64,000 nt of DNA from Atherinomorus stipes (taxonomy: Eukaryota > Chordata > Actinopteri > Atheriniformes > Atherinidae), in assembly GCA_023101725.1 (NCBI GenBank), contig JALJCO010003059.1, positions 1 to 64,000 of the forward strand, read 5' to 3'. A program made the position numbers and the translations under genes. Below, piece after piece: positions 1 to 10,400 of this stretch. The first letter of the stretch is position 1. Every line of letters begins with the position of its first letter. The notes beneath the pieces were generated by a model. The model made no database searches and was not told where the DNA came from. It saw only the letters and a list, made by a program, of their open reading frames with translations.

Positions 1-200
1 TTAAGGCAAACTTAAACTATTAACCTAAAATGATTTTTTTGAACCAGGCTGTAAACATGTTTATTTCTGCTGTGAAGTTGGCATTGTATTGTAGTCTATG
101 GAAATTGACTCCCTTTTGAGCCAGCCCCTAGTGGATAAGAGGTGAATTGCATTTTTTTTAGCATTTCTGCATAGGCTGCACTTTTCTCTGCGAAAGTTTA
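1..200. repeat. R1 interspersed repeat, 3' part
   Basis: Matches the 3' part of the copy at 40595-41250: shared words include ACCAGGCTGTAAACATGTTT and CAGCCCCTAGTGGAT. I recall this family as abundant in percomorph fishes. The class is not clear from sequence. The copy is cut by the window edge. Confidence 0.7.
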
Positions 201-2030
201 TGTGGTTGATATAGACCTCATTCAAAGAACATAGAAATATAAGAGCTATTTTAGTAAAGTGATTCTATACTAATAGAAACTCGGTTTTTAAACTTTGTCA
301 TGAACATTTTTAATTTTGTTATGCACTGTACCTTTAATACTAGATTGGGACAGAAAAAAAAGTCTTCATTAGTCTTCAGCAAACAAACGTGTTTCCATGT
401 AGGTGTTGTCATACAGAAAGAATAGTACTCATGGTTTCTCTATAAGAGCTAAATATAGAATATAGCCAAATCCATTTTCCAATGTGGTAAAGCAAAGTTA
501 TCATTTGCTATCTGACTTTTTGTCTAGAAACCACTTTGGAGGATTATAGATGCTTATTTTTCAGAAATACAGGAAATCCCCTCATAAATAGTTTTGTTTT
601 TCACTCTGGCTCAACATTGCCAATGAACATGGCTGCATTTGCATGATTTTCATCATCAAATTTGGCCATCACTGCAAGAAAAGAGGCTGGCAGCTCCTCA
701 GCTCATAGATCAGTTTGTCATCCTTTCCAGTTCTCTGCTGCTCCTGGCTAACACTAATGATGAGTGACACTGATGATGTTGGGATTTTCTTCTTATTGTT
801 GTGGTTAGAGACAATCAGTAGCTCAATGGACAATGTCCAAGATCATCATCATGCAGATGGGTTCAATTAAAGCAAGACCTGTTTGAAACTGAAATACACA
901 TTTCTCTTCTAGAGGAGATCATTTGGGACTCTGGTGGAGGGTTTAGGTATGTATATTATGGTGTAATAGTCAGACATTGGATCCTCCAGGCTCTCAGAGA
1001 CGTCAGAATGGGCACCTGAGCCTGGCTTGCTCATTTTCTGACAGCAGTGATGGCGGCTTATTTTGTAACTCATGGTTCAAAATGACAGAGTGGCTGGAAT
1101 ATTTGGATCATGAGCAGGAGTCGTGGCTTCAAATGAGATGCAAATTAAACGTTGAGGATGAAATGCATGAGTAGCAGCTGGCAGTTAGGATTGGAGCAGC
1201 ATGATGGCTATAATGCAGGACAGAGAGCTTTGTGATGGATATACCGGGATACCTTAAGAAATATGATAGCGGAGAAAGGATGAGGGTTGTTTGGCAGCAT
1301 GGGGGGGGGGTTTAAAGTTGTGTTTGATGTGTTTTTTCCCCCCAAACCTCTTGGTATATGGGCAAAAATTTGATGTCAGACTTGATCAATTTAAAATAGG
1401 AGCATATCAAAATTTAAGTTGGAGAAAGGCTCTGTGAATTGCCCCATGCACATATTTCTGCCATAATAAGGAAATGATTCTGAATAAAACAAAACAAAAA
1501 ACATAAAAGAAAAACACTTTAAACAAATACAAATATATTTTTTAAGGTAACAGAAGAATAATAATTTAGCATAGCAGTTACACACTAATTGTTATGGCTT
1601 GTAAACTAAGGAAGAGAGCAGTTCATCTCCCAACCAGGACATGTCATGGGTTGACAATGGTTACCTGACTTTTTTGACCTCTGAACCCTGAAGCGGCCAT
1701 CTTAATTTTCTATACTTTAGTTTGGAGAGCACGTGGAAGAGCTGGCTGTGGGTTTCCTGGATCCATCTTTGCTTCAGAACCCAAAGGGTGGTGAAACACC
1801 ATGAAACACCAAGTCACTTTGACACTACTACCATGAGATTGATCGACTACCTGCTCAAAACGTAAATGCAGTCAAAAAGAGCTCCACTGGTGGCAGTGTG
1901 TGTATGATGCATTTGAGGGAACAAGGTTTCATGACCTCATTACTATCATGCAGCACCTTGTCTCATCTTTTGATAAATATTTTCTCAGCCCTGTGTTACT
2001 GTTTCTATCTGACAGTGTTTAGGTGTCAAA
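201..2030. other. Mostly unique AT-rich non-coding stretch
   Basis: No reading frame with protein character was seen. A short TIR-like end (CACTGTACCTTTAA) lies near 325-339 and recurs at about 30884-30898, so at least one MITE end is embedded. A G-run sits near 1301-1310. Otherwise no feature recognised. Confidence 0.5.
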
Positions 2031-2210
2031 CTTGAAGGGATACCATGTAAATTTTGGCCACTAGGAGCACTAAATCTGTAACTTCCCACAGGCAACACAA
2101 CTGTCGCAAAATTAAACAGTCTCTATCCATGTTTTAGAATAATGATTTAAGACCACTTTGAGCAGCTGATAGAAAAGTCACCGAGCCATAAAGTTCTATT
2201 AAAATAAAAA
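2031..2210. mobile_element. Truncated TTAA-type MITE (family of 46963-47339)
   Basis: Starts GGGATACCATGTAA and runs colinear with the complete element at 46963 for about 170 bp (shared CTGTAACTTCCCACAGGC, with small differences). It then stops without the right TIR, so it is one end only. Confidence 0.7.
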
Positions 2211-2443
2211 TTAAGCCAAATGCTTTTGCAACTTTGAAAGTTAAAAAAAATAAAAAAAAATTAAAGTATCTCTTCAGTGATGTTTGCCTTCAGTCTTCTT
2301 CTCTGGCACACAATCTCTCACGCTTTGGAGAGGTTGCACCTGTAAAAATAAAAGAAACGAGATGAAAATTTACAAACTTTAGAAGCACTGAACATCAATG
2401 CTGATGGTAATTAGAAACCAGCTGGGCTGTCAAATGTGAGTGT

Positions 2444-2550
2444 GGTGTCCTGTCACTATGCCTCTGATTGATCACGCACCCTGGCTACTAATCCTCTGGG
2501 ATATCCCTTTTGCTGACTGGTAAGCACGCATGACCCTAGTTTTGTGTGCA
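2444..2550 (+). mobile_element. tRNA-derived SINE, family B, copy 1 (truncated)
   Basis: Shares CCTGTCACTATGCCTC and the A-box-like word GCTGACTGGTAAGC with copies at 15670, 23876 and 52185. It ends before a B box. It lies just 3' of the decayed hAT transposase. Confidence 0.65.
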
Positions 2551-2584
2551 ACTGTCATATTAATGAAAAGTCAATGGGGTTTTT

Positions 2585-3075
2585 CTAGGTTTTCCTTGTA
2601 GCCAAGACTGCTGTCACTGGCTTTCTCATTTTAAAGAGGTGTACCAGCATGAGGAGTGTGCTGTTCCAACATGTGCCTACATCAATGATCAGCTTCTGAA
2701 CTTGTCTCCCCATCTGCAGCTGAACCCCATCCAGTCTCTCCTTCCCTGTGGTGCTTGAGTGAAAATAAGTCACTATTTTTCTGGCTTTTGTACATATGTC
2801 ACAGAGGGTAGGGACTTGATCACAGGATTTGCAGACGAACAAATAAAGTCCATGAGCAAAGCAGACAGAGTGCCTGATCTGTAGCTATGTTGCTTTTGGA
2901 ATCATATTGAATGCAGAATCAAGGACAAGGTGTTTGACTTTATCAATAATTCCCCTCTCCTCCATGTTGGTAAGTACTGCTTGTGCCAAATTCTCAGCTG
3001 TGTGACTTGAAGGGAAATGCTCCACTCCTAGAGACACTGGCCACGTTTGGAGACTTTTCCCCCTTTCGGATTGAA
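2585..3075 (-). pseudogene. hAT (ZBED-like) transposase, central part, decayed
   Basis: The minus strand reads as the middle of a hAT-superfamily transposase. In order it shows SHTAENLAQAV, a stretch equivalent to KVxxLVLDSAFNM, an AH-containing segment (CFAHGLYLFV), an HSSTTGKERL-like region, and DVGTCWNSTLLML, which corresponds to the family's DVxTRWNST motif. An in-frame TAG at 2885-2887 breaks it and the frame ends at 2585. In the family this enzyme cuts and pastes DNA leaving 8-bp TSDs. With stops and no ends it cannot be active. The 5' continuation lies at 3690-3850 beyond an inserted element. It could come from a domesticated ZBED paralogue rather than a transposon, but nothing here favours that. 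Confidence 0.8.
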
Positions 3076-3690
3076 ATCATTCTGATTGAGGATTTCAGGA
3101 CAGCTGTTTACATTGGGGACTAATACATTTGGATCTGGCGTGTACATGCGCCAATATTCATTCACAATAATCCTGCCTGACATGCGCAGAATGATGTAAA
3201 TCACGTTATTTATTAAAGACGGAGGTCTACAAACAGCTGATCGTCACAGTCGTTGTGGTTTCTGCAGGACGTTAATGAAGCAGCAGCTGATCCTCATGAG
3301 CTCCTACTGGAAATAACAAAGAGGAAAAGCTGTAGAGACAGAGTTTGAGTTAAAAACAAACTTTCTCGCTGTCCAGGGAATAACGTTGTTCACAGCCATC
3401 TGTCAAAGTGAGGAAACGTCACTTGTTTCACGTTGACGTCTCGTCGAAGCATGCGCTGTAAGAGCGCAACCTCACAACTTTCCGATTCAGCGTTTACATG
3501 ATACCCCGTTCGGTTTGGGGAAAGGAATATTCTACCCCCGTGAAACCGAAAGAAAATTCATTCGGTTCGGCGCTTTTCATTCGGAAAGAGGCGTTTACAT
3601 GGATCATTTTCATTCCGAAAGAGCTTTTAAACCGAAAGCAATCGGTCTATTTGGGTCCATGTAAACGCAGCTACTGTGTCCAGTTTGTCA
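3040..3690. mobile_element. Insertion inside the hAT pseudogene (GTTTACATG-type MITE)
   Basis: Separates two colinear parts of one transposase reading frame, so it is younger than that copy. It contains repeated CATTCGGTT/ACCGAAAG words on both strands and GTTTACAT words near both sides, typical of a fish MITE family I recall only loosely. The exact ends and TSD are not resolved. Confidence 0.5.
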
Positions 3691-3850
3691 CTCATCTACA
3701 AAATAGCAGGTGATGGCTAGATGGCCTTCATACCCTTTGATGTCCATAGCCAAGCCAACTGCAGAGACCTTCTGAACATTATCTTAGGCCTTTTCCTCTG
3801 CTTCATTATATTTGCCAGCCATCATTTTTTTAATGCCGGAGTGGAAGAAG
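3690..3850 (-). pseudogene. hAT (ZBED-like) transposase, upstream part, decayed
   Basis: Minus-strand reading gives a segment ending AMDIKGYEGHLAITCYFVDE, then a stop (TGA at 3688-3690) where family members usually have Trp. This corresponds to the hAT region around the first catalytic Asp (TxDxWTS, then YLAITxHFID). A second in-frame stop (TAA) lies upstream in the segment. It is the 5' neighbour of the block at 2585-3075, displaced by the insertion between them. Confidence 0.65.
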
Positions 3851-4082
3851 TTTATTGCAGATTTTAGATAATACAGTTACTTGTTAATACTTTTGTTTTT
3901 GTTATACAGGGTTGGGATGGCTGTTATCACAACAACTGTGATAGATTTATTCAGAAGGAATACTTAAGCATGCTTGAAATGACGCAAAATAGTACGTTGA
4001 AGATGTTTTTGATTACATTTTAGCATGGTTAGAAGCTCTACAATGTTCATTTTTCATGGTGTAGCTCCCTTTTAAAGGAAAA
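3851..4082. other. Unique AT-rich spacer
   Basis: No feature recognised except a fragment near 4083 resembling the outer end of the R3 inverted-repeat family. Confidence 0.4.
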
Positions 4083-4109
4083 GGGGTTGGAGCAGGGGTG
4101 TTCAGCCTC

Positions 4110-4622
4110 AAAGACTGTAAAAAAAATGGACGTTGTATCTGGTCACGTCTGAAGAGCTGAAAGTGAAGCCAATTGGACGTTTCCCACTGTCATCATCTTG
4201 CCATGTCATGTGTGTCTTCACTCCCGGAAAATACTAAAATGGGCAAAGACAGAGCCGCTCCGAGCCGTGGGGCAAATGATTTACAGCTAAGCTAAATGCT
4301 AACCGAGCTAATCCGAAGTGAACAGGAACAAACAAAGATAGGTGGTTTAAAGGTAAGACACGCTCAGACTTGCTGTTAACCCGCTAAAAACCGCCGTTGT
4401 GCACCTCTGCAGGCTGAGGCCTTCCTGGGAGCAAGCAGGGAGCTAACTATTAGCCACCACAGCTAAAACTGATACCAAGTCTGCCGCCTGTCAATCAAAA
4501 GGACACATCAAAAGGACGCTAATTATGCGTAATTTTAAGATTAAATAACATCTAAACAAATGAGTTACAGAAAAAAATTCACCCCCCTCACTATTGACAT
4601 TAAGTTAAACTGAACCTATTAA
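4110..4622. repeat. R1 interspersed repeat, 5' part
   Basis: Colinear with 40595-41045: GAGCTGAAAGTGAAGCC, GCTAAATGCTAACCGAGCTAA and TTAAATAACATCTAAA words in the same order. It stops where an R3 element begins, while the missing 3' part is of the kind at 1-200. Confidence 0.7.
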
Positions 4623-4624
4623 AC

Positions 4625-4776
4625 CCTTTCTGCTCCAACACATCTGACTCAAATTAATGAGTTATTTTGCTTCCTAATCTGTATTCATTTAATTGTGTCA
4701 GGTGTGTTGGAGCAAGAAGGGACAGTAAAACCTGCAGGACAGCAGTCCTCGAGGACCACTCTGGACACCCCTGGGT
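4625..4776. mobile_element. R3 inverted-repeat element
   Basis: Palindromic: CTGCTCCAACACATCTGA on the left and TCAGGTGTGTTGGAGCA on the right, followed by CTCGAGGACCAC. Relatives lie at 12250, 28190, 28940 and 41490. Non-coding, so a MITE-like family. No clear TSD found. Confidence 0.65.
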
Positions 4777-4866
4777 TTGAGGGTTTGTTTTTTTTATTAT
4801 GCCACAATATTCATACTAAACATTTGTTTTTCCTGTCTACATTGTAGTTTTATTTCATTCACATTT

Positions 4867-5202
4867 GGGCGGCTGTGGCTCAGGTGGTAGAGCAGGTTGG
4901 CTAATGATCAAAGGATTGGCGGTTTGAATCCCGATCCCTCAGCCATATGTTGTGTCCTTGGGCAAGACACCTCCCCCTCCTTGCCTCCAGTTTGGTCGCC
5001 ACTGTTGTAGGAATGTGGGAATGTTCTGGTGGTGGTTGGAACATTCACAAACCACACTGCCACGCTTCCGTCAGTCTGCCCCACGGCAGCTGTGGCTACA
5101 TACATAACTTTCCATTACCAAGTATGACGAGTGAAAGGATATTGAACCAACTGTAAGCGCTTTGAGTGCCTTGAAAAGCGCGACGTAACCCATTATTATT
5201 AT
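4867..5202 (+). mobile_element. tRNA-derived SINE (family A)
   Basis: RNA polymerase III A box TGGCTCAGGTGG at 4876-4887 and B box GGTTTGAATCCC at 4921-4932 (one CpG-type change from GGTTCGAATCC) in a tRNA-like head. A body with TCCTTGGGCAAGACAC, the word TAAGCGCTTTGAGTG and a CATTATTATT tail follow. The tRNA-like part has no gene-quality fold or end, so this is a SINE rather than a tRNA gene. A decayed relative on the other strand is at 57225-57400. Confidence 0.85.
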
Positions 5203-5327
5203 GTGGAAATTAATTAATCTGTAAAAGTTAAGCTGCGGTGTGTGAAGTTACCTGACTCATTGAATAAAAGGACTCTTTAATAAGGGCAGTGAACTAATTG
5301 GGATTATTGTTATTACTAATTGGGGGA

Positions 5328-5545
5328 AGTGGGTAATGTAGTGGCTTACATCGTGGGCTGGGGTGCGGCAGACCCAGGTTCAAGTCTCTGACATGACACC
5401 CAGGTGAACCACTGTGGACCCCTGAGCAAGTTCCTTAACCCCCATCGACTGCTCCCTGGGCACTTCAAAGGGACTAGAGGCAAGATTAAGAAATGAGCCT
5501 TGCAACTACCGCGATTGGCACAGCAGGTAACTGCAGCCACGAGTC
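5328..5545 (+). mobile_element. tRNA-derived SINE (family C)
   Basis: A-box-like GTAATGTAGTGGCTTA and B box GGTTCAAGTCTC (5378-5389), then a body with CACTGTGGACCCCTGAGC and CTTAACCCC. This is the general architecture of fish SINEs. A different family from the copy at 4867. Confidence 0.7.
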
Positions 5546-5689
5546 AAATCGTCATGGAAGCGTGCACAAACGGAACCTATTACATTATTTACTATGCTGG
5601 TGAAATCTTTTTCTTTGTAGTGACACTTTTTAGTGTCTTTCAGTTGGTCTGGATCATTTGCTGACGGCAGAAGAATCCATAACTATCAC

Positions 5690-5975
5690 TTGCAGTGTTT
5701 GAATTCACCGCGACATCTTCTTCCTGTATCAAAACTGTCGGGTACACAGATGCAGCATCATGTGACGTCACATCCACAGGACAGCGCGGGAAATTCAGCC
5801 ACTGAATCCCAGCGCATTATGCAGAACACAGCCTGTTAAAGCCAACAGAGAAAGACGTGGGTGGGCTCGTTCTTTTTGGTTTTTAACGCTTCATCACCCA
5901 TTAATATTAAAAAATTGGACATGCTTGTTTATTCTTTCACAATTCCTGCCTCTATTCCCTTTAAATAGCAGGCCA
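5690..5975. repeat. R4 repeat, uninterrupted copy
   Basis: About 280 bp colinear with 11590-12085. Shared words: GTATCAAAACTG, GACAGCGCGGGAAATTC, CAGAACACAGCCTGTT and CTTCATCACCCAT. It contains the palindrome TGACGTCA at 5763-5770, a full CRE half-site pair. This copy lacks the LINE insertion of the other and preserves the empty site near 5900. Class unknown. Confidence 0.75.
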
Positions 5976-6559
5976 CTGCTCTCAGGTCCAACCTGAGATG
6001 GGTAAAATGCAGAGAATGAATTTCCTAATTGGCACACTAATTGGGACTAATAAAGGATAAATTGAGCATTTTGATAAATAATATAATCTACTCCATCTAA
6101 CAGGTTTTTGCTGTTGTAACAGTGTCATTTTAATGCATTTTATTGCATCATATGAATTGCAGTTGGTGCTGTATCTTTGATACCTTAAAAAAATCCTGAC
6201 ATAGCATGCTCTAGTCAATATATTTTTTTCTTCACTTCCTGACACGATGAAAGTTGTGGCATTTTCTCCAGTTCCAGGGCTGTCTTTTGTCTGCCAAGGT
6301 TAGTAATGTTGAACACTGTGCCACAGCTGCCATGCAGAGCCCAGGTTGACTAAAAACTGGAAAAATGACAACAGTATTGATTTGAGGGAAACTAAAGGTC
6401 AGCAATCAGTAAGAATACAGCCAGAACAATCAAGAAAAAGTCAAGAAAAGTCACATCCAACAATGAAGAGCAATGAAGTTATATAAAACAGGTTAGAATA
6501 CACACACCTAGTCTGTCATTTACAATAACTACACTTTGTCAAAATGCTTTTCAAAATGA
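5976..6559. other. Unique AT-rich stretch
   Basis: No repeats with partners in this window and no coding character seen. Confidence 0.4.
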
Positions 6560-7440
6560 AATCTCAGCTTTGAGAATCCAGTAGCAAATGCCAGAAAGTG
6601 AGCAAAACAGATATTTAATTATCATCCCAGGCTTATCAGTGGCAGGTTATGCTGAGATAAAACTTGAAGGAGAGTTCAATAAAGCTAGCTCCTATTGCTC
6701 TGCAAAGAAAAGAGATCCCAACACAGAAATAGCAATTTTCAAGGCTATCTGCCTCCTAGAAAATTGTCATATGACACTGTGATTTCCACCACCCGTTCAA
6801 TTGAAAAGGTATATTGATGGAGATGGCAGCGGGAGCTGGCTGAATCTTTTAGTGCCGCAGCATTTTATTTGTGACAATCACGATCCAAATTGATTGAAAT
6901 TACTTTAAAAGAAAGATTTCAAGACTAATGCACAATAATAAAAAAAGCAATACGCCCTGAATGATTCTTAATCTGATGTGGAAATGAATGTGAAGGTTGC
7001 AAAGCAATTATAGTCTCTTATTTTTTTGTTGGGTGGAAACAGAAGTAGCCAGCAGACGAGGCCATGCAGCTGTAGCACTGATTACAGGATGATGTTGCTT
7101 TTATCTAGATGCTGGCTTTTGCCGTTTCTGCATGCAAGGTAACAAACCCACCTCTGAAACCCCATGATGCTATTCTTCCCCATTGTCGTGAAAGAAAAGG
7201 GAAAGCAAAGAAAAATCCACCAGAAGACAACATGCAACCTTCTGGCAGCGTTAATGGAGTTTGACCGGAGCCAAAAGTCAGGTGTCAATCAAAGCTGTAA
7301 TTGTAATTGTTTGATCAGACAAGTTAAATGGAAAGATGCTAGTAGACAGGAACAAATACAAATGAGCCTCATAGAGTGTCAGAAAATTTAGGACAAAGTC
7401 TAATGAGGCTTAACAGCTGACAAAACACATTTCTGTGAAG
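6560..7440. other. Unique sequence, candidate conserved non-coding region
   Basis: Balanced composition, no matches elsewhere in the window, and many homeodomain-like TAAT/ATTA cores (for example near 6620 and 6900). All frames are closed at short range. Conservation cannot be judged from one sequence, so this is only a candidate. Confidence 0.25.
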
Positions 7441-7925
7441 AGAACGTCCACTGAAATCAAAGGCAAAATCATCAATCAAAAATTGTTCTCACTGCGCTGA
7501 GAAAAAGCACTTGTTTACAATACCAGAGATCTATCAAGCTAACTGAACAGCATTCATCAGATCCCTGACCAGTACAAAAACAAAACTGATCCATCAGTTC
7601 TTTCAAGTCTGCAAATAAGAGCAAAATTTGAAAAACAAAAAAACTGACTCGTCCATTTTCTTAATAACACAATAACTCTACAGGAAAAAACTTGCTTTGC
7701 TGAATTGAGTCTTTTTGTTTGTATGTTATCAACTTTATTCAGTATAGTAAAAGTAAATATAACATCATAGAACTACAGATCAAAACAAATAAAAAACAAA
7801 AAGGGTGTAGACACAGGCTAGAGCTTATAAAGAGCCTACCTAGCAGAGTGAAAATGGAAAAAAAACACAGGAGTAAATAAATAAAGAAAAGATCAGCATT
7901 AGCAATATTACCATCAACTAAAGGC
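7441..7925. other. AT-rich non-coding stretch
   Basis: Simple A-rich sequence with ATAAATAAA runs. Nothing specific recognised. Confidence 0.4.
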
Positions 7926-8093
7926 GTGACAGAAGATGTTTCTTTCAACAATTTTGTCTTGGTCTTGTCTCGGTCTCGGGATTTTTGAACGAGACCGGTC
8001 GAGACCACTGCTGATAGGCTTTTTGTCCATAACTTAGCTGCTGATAAGAGTGGAAAAGAACCCTCTTAAAAACAGCTAAAAACATTGGTAGTG
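7926..8093. repeat. GTCTTGGTCTCG-type repeat block (left)
   Basis: Contains CTTGGTCTTGTCTCGGTCTC and GAGACCGGTCGAGACCAC. The same iterated word fills 10785-10940. The two blocks lie on either side of the 8.1-10.8 kb transposon remnants and could be subterminal repeats of one old element. Confidence 0.45.
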
Positions 8094-8096
8094 TTA

Positions 8097-8822
8097 AGGC
8101 CCTTTCAGATAGAACGCGGCAAGCGCAGAAGGACGGCGGCAAACCCATTCATTGTGTATGTGGTGCCGCCGCGGCAGCGCGTTCCGCAATGTGGCGGAGC
8201 TCCGTGGCGTGCCAGGTGGGCGCATGCCACCACAGTGCCGCTGACGCCGCTGCGCTCAAATTGAAAACTTTTCAATTCAGGCGCAGCGCGCTGTGACGAC
8301 ATCCTAGTGTGTCCAATAGGAGAGGCCAGTTCAGGGGGGAAAAAAGTGGTCCTTGTTCAGCCTGAAGTAAATCTGGAAGCAATCTGTGTGAAAGAATGCA
8401 GCTCCTGGACGAACCTGAACTCCCCCAAGTTCTGCCTTGTTATCAGGATCAGGTGGACCCCCACCCTTTTATCTGCTGCTGATCTTCTCCTCCTCCTCAG
8501 GAGAAAAGTCCTTTGCTGCGATGATAAGAGGTACATCTCTCACAACGAAGCGTGCTGGGAAGAAAACACTTTCCGGTCTGTCACTATGTAACGCGTGCCT
8601 GACGTGCTCGCTGCCGCTGTGCTCTTTCGCCGACTGCGCCCTACCCAGCGGTCCGCGCCTCAAAAAACACGTTCTATATGGGGCACCACGGCGGCATGCG
8701 CCCACCTTGCGTGCCGCGGAGCTCCGCCGCATTGCGGAACGCGCTGCTGCGGCGGTACCACACACAATGAATGGGTTTACCGCCGTCCTCCTGCGCTTGC
8801 CGCGTTCTATCTGAAAGGGCCT
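8097..8822. mobile_element. Harbinger-like MITE, foldback form
   Basis: TSD TTA at 8094-8096 and 8823-8825. Termini AGGCCCTTTCAGATAG and the reverse complement. The terminal inverted repeats are about 139 bp (8097-8235 against 8684-8822), far longer than in its relatives at 25011 and 25616. A vestige of the ordinary right end (AAAAAACACGTTCTAT) sits inside at about 8662-8678. No transposase. A 3-bp TTA/TAA duplication is typical of the PIF/Harbinger superfamily, which is the basis of the call. GC-rich and unlike its AT-rich surroundings. Confidence 0.85.
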
Positions 8823-8825
8823 TTA

Positions 8826-9326
8826 ATGCACCTCTTGCGCACACCTGCGCTCAGAGAGGCGCGAGCTGAAAGGAGGAGAGCGGCTGTGTGAACTTGTTAG
8901 TATGGCTGTAGCTACCACTGAGGACACTGAGGTCTGGACCAAGACCTCGGTATTTATAATAAAATTAACCAAAAAACCATGAAGCTTAAAAGCATTTACC
9001 TGAGAAGGCGATTTCTGTGCGGATTGATACTGAAAAAGGATTGTTCCTCAACCAGCCACCTGTATTATAGAACTGATTCTCAAGCTAAATCTTATTTTCA
9101 TATTTATTATTATTATTAACATGAACACATGTTAATAACAACTAACTAAATCATACAGGCTTGTCTTGCCCCCCAGCCAGGCTAAGCGCCATTTATTTAT
9201 TTATTTCAAATATAGCCAATATTTTTTCCTTCCACCAAAACAGTATACCAAAGACGGCATACAAAGCTTTTAACCGCATCTGCTAATTAGGCACAATGGC
9301 GATATCTTATGGTCGATACATGAACC
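8826..9326. other. Old transposon or unique sequence
   Basis: Contains GGTCTGGACCAAGACCTCGG near 8931-8950, reminiscent of the GTCTTGGTCTCG blocks, and an ATTATT microsatellite near 9100. No coding sequence recognised. Confidence 0.35.
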
Positions 9327-9339
9327 CCCCCCCGCGAGC

Positions 9340-9531
9340 GTTCCATCCTCGGTGAGCCAAATGAACCGCTGCATGATAATGATGCAGAGCCAGTGCAAGT
9401 TAGCACAAATATTAGCTTACCGTCGGAGCAACAGTCTACGAGCCGCGATGCTAAACATCGAACAAGTGGATTTAATCCGAAATGGTTAACTGACGCCAAA
9501 TATAGCGGATGGCTCTACAAGACCGAGAATG
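9340..9531 (+). pseudogene. hAT-type transposase first exon (TTF/BED-like zinc finger)
   Basis: Open frame ending in RTSGFNPKWLTDAKYSGWLY then KTENG. It matches the start of the TTF-type zinc-finger domain of hAT-family proteins (a phenylalanine and a WL pair, then WLxY before the first Cys pair). The frame is followed exactly by a consensus 5' splice donor, G|GTAAGC at 9531-9537, so this looks like the 5' exon of a spliced transposase or ZMYM1-like gene. The Cys-bearing continuation was not found downstream, where R5 and a hAT MITE follow. Either a fragment or an exon with its partners outside the recognisable region. Confidence 0.55.
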
Positions 9532-9639
9532 GTAAGCATGTTTTATACTTTGTTGAAATATTAACGATATTATGCGATATTAACGACACGAGGCTCCTCA
9601 ACCAGAGTTTTTATTCAAGCTCCTTGTACATCTTATTGA

Positions 9640-9786
9640 GTAATCCGGCCAAACACTGCAACTAAACCGTCCGCCATTGCAGTGGGGGGCGTTTCTGTAC
9701 ATGTGCAACATGTGACAGAACAGATGAGAATCTGACTTTTTTCTGAACAACATGGAAGAAATCTGGAAGGACTGTCACATTCCTGG
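9640..9786 (+). repeat. R5 repeat, left part, THAP-like N-terminus
   Basis: Colinear with 34630-34780 (CTGTACATGTGCAA, GATGAGAATC, CTGACTTTTTTCT). An ATG at 9752 opens a short frame reading MEEIWKDCHIPG, continuing after the hAT insertion as CWNIRGKL. The C-x4-C then N-x-R-G-K pattern resembles the start of a THAP zinc finger. The frame stops soon after, so this is a remnant or coincidence. The second copy also starts with ATG and keeps the same residues. Confidence 0.5.
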
Positions 9787-10322
9787 CAAGGTTATAATAG
9801 TTTTGGATTTTTAATTAGTTTCAGTTTTTATTTAGTTTTTACTTTTTGTTTTTCAATTCAGTTATTTTTAATTAGTTTTTTGAGCAGATTCGCTAGTTTT
9901 TATTAGCTTCTATTTTTGGAAAATGTTTAGTTTTAGGTTAGTTTTTATTAGTTTCAGTGTTAGTTTTAGTTTTTTGGGGTTTTCTTTTCAGTAAATTATA
10001 GGTGTTTGTCTGGTGTGACATTCAAAATCATCAGGAAGTCACTTGGAGTAAAACCAGTAGAACAAAGTAAAAAGATTAAATAGAAATAGATTTCAAATCA
10101 ACCCAAAAGGCTTATGTATTAAATTAATTTACAAAGACTAAAACTAAGGATGTTTCTGCAATAATTTTAGTTAGTTTAAGTTTTGTAAAGACACAATACA
10201 GTTTCAGTTGGTTATCGTTTTGTTAAAAACTGTCGTTTTTATTTTTATTTCAGTTAACTGAAATGTTTTTTCAATTTTAGTTTTCGTTTTTTAGTTAGTT
10301 TTAGTTAACTATAATAACCTTG
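9787..10322 (+). mobile_element. hAT MITE, 536 bp, copy 1
   Basis: Perfect 8-bp TSD ATTCCTGG at 9779-9786 and 10323-10330. TIRs CAAGGTTATAATAG and CTATAATAACCTTG. The interior is rich in TTAGTTTTAGTTTT with complementary sequence at the other end. No coding capacity. An inverted near-identical copy is at 49575-50109. The target is R5, and the unoccupied version of the site lies at about 34768-34780 in the other R5 copy. The 8-bp TSD puts it in the hAT superfamily. Confidence 0.93.
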
Positions 10323-10400
10323 ATTCCTGGCTGTTGGAACATCAGAGGAAAACTTTAATGTGGTAATAAGTAAATAAGAAGATCACGGACACCGGGGCCC
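10323..10400 (+). repeat. R5 repeat, right part
   Basis: Continues R5 after the hAT insertion: GTTGGAACATCAGAGGAAAA matches 34777-34796 with one change. Homology to 34621-35640 ends near 10398. Confidence 0.75.

Noticed and set aside
4867..4940. tRNA gene
   Set aside because: A and B boxes are present but the head continues into a SINE body and lacks a clean acceptor stem and terminator.
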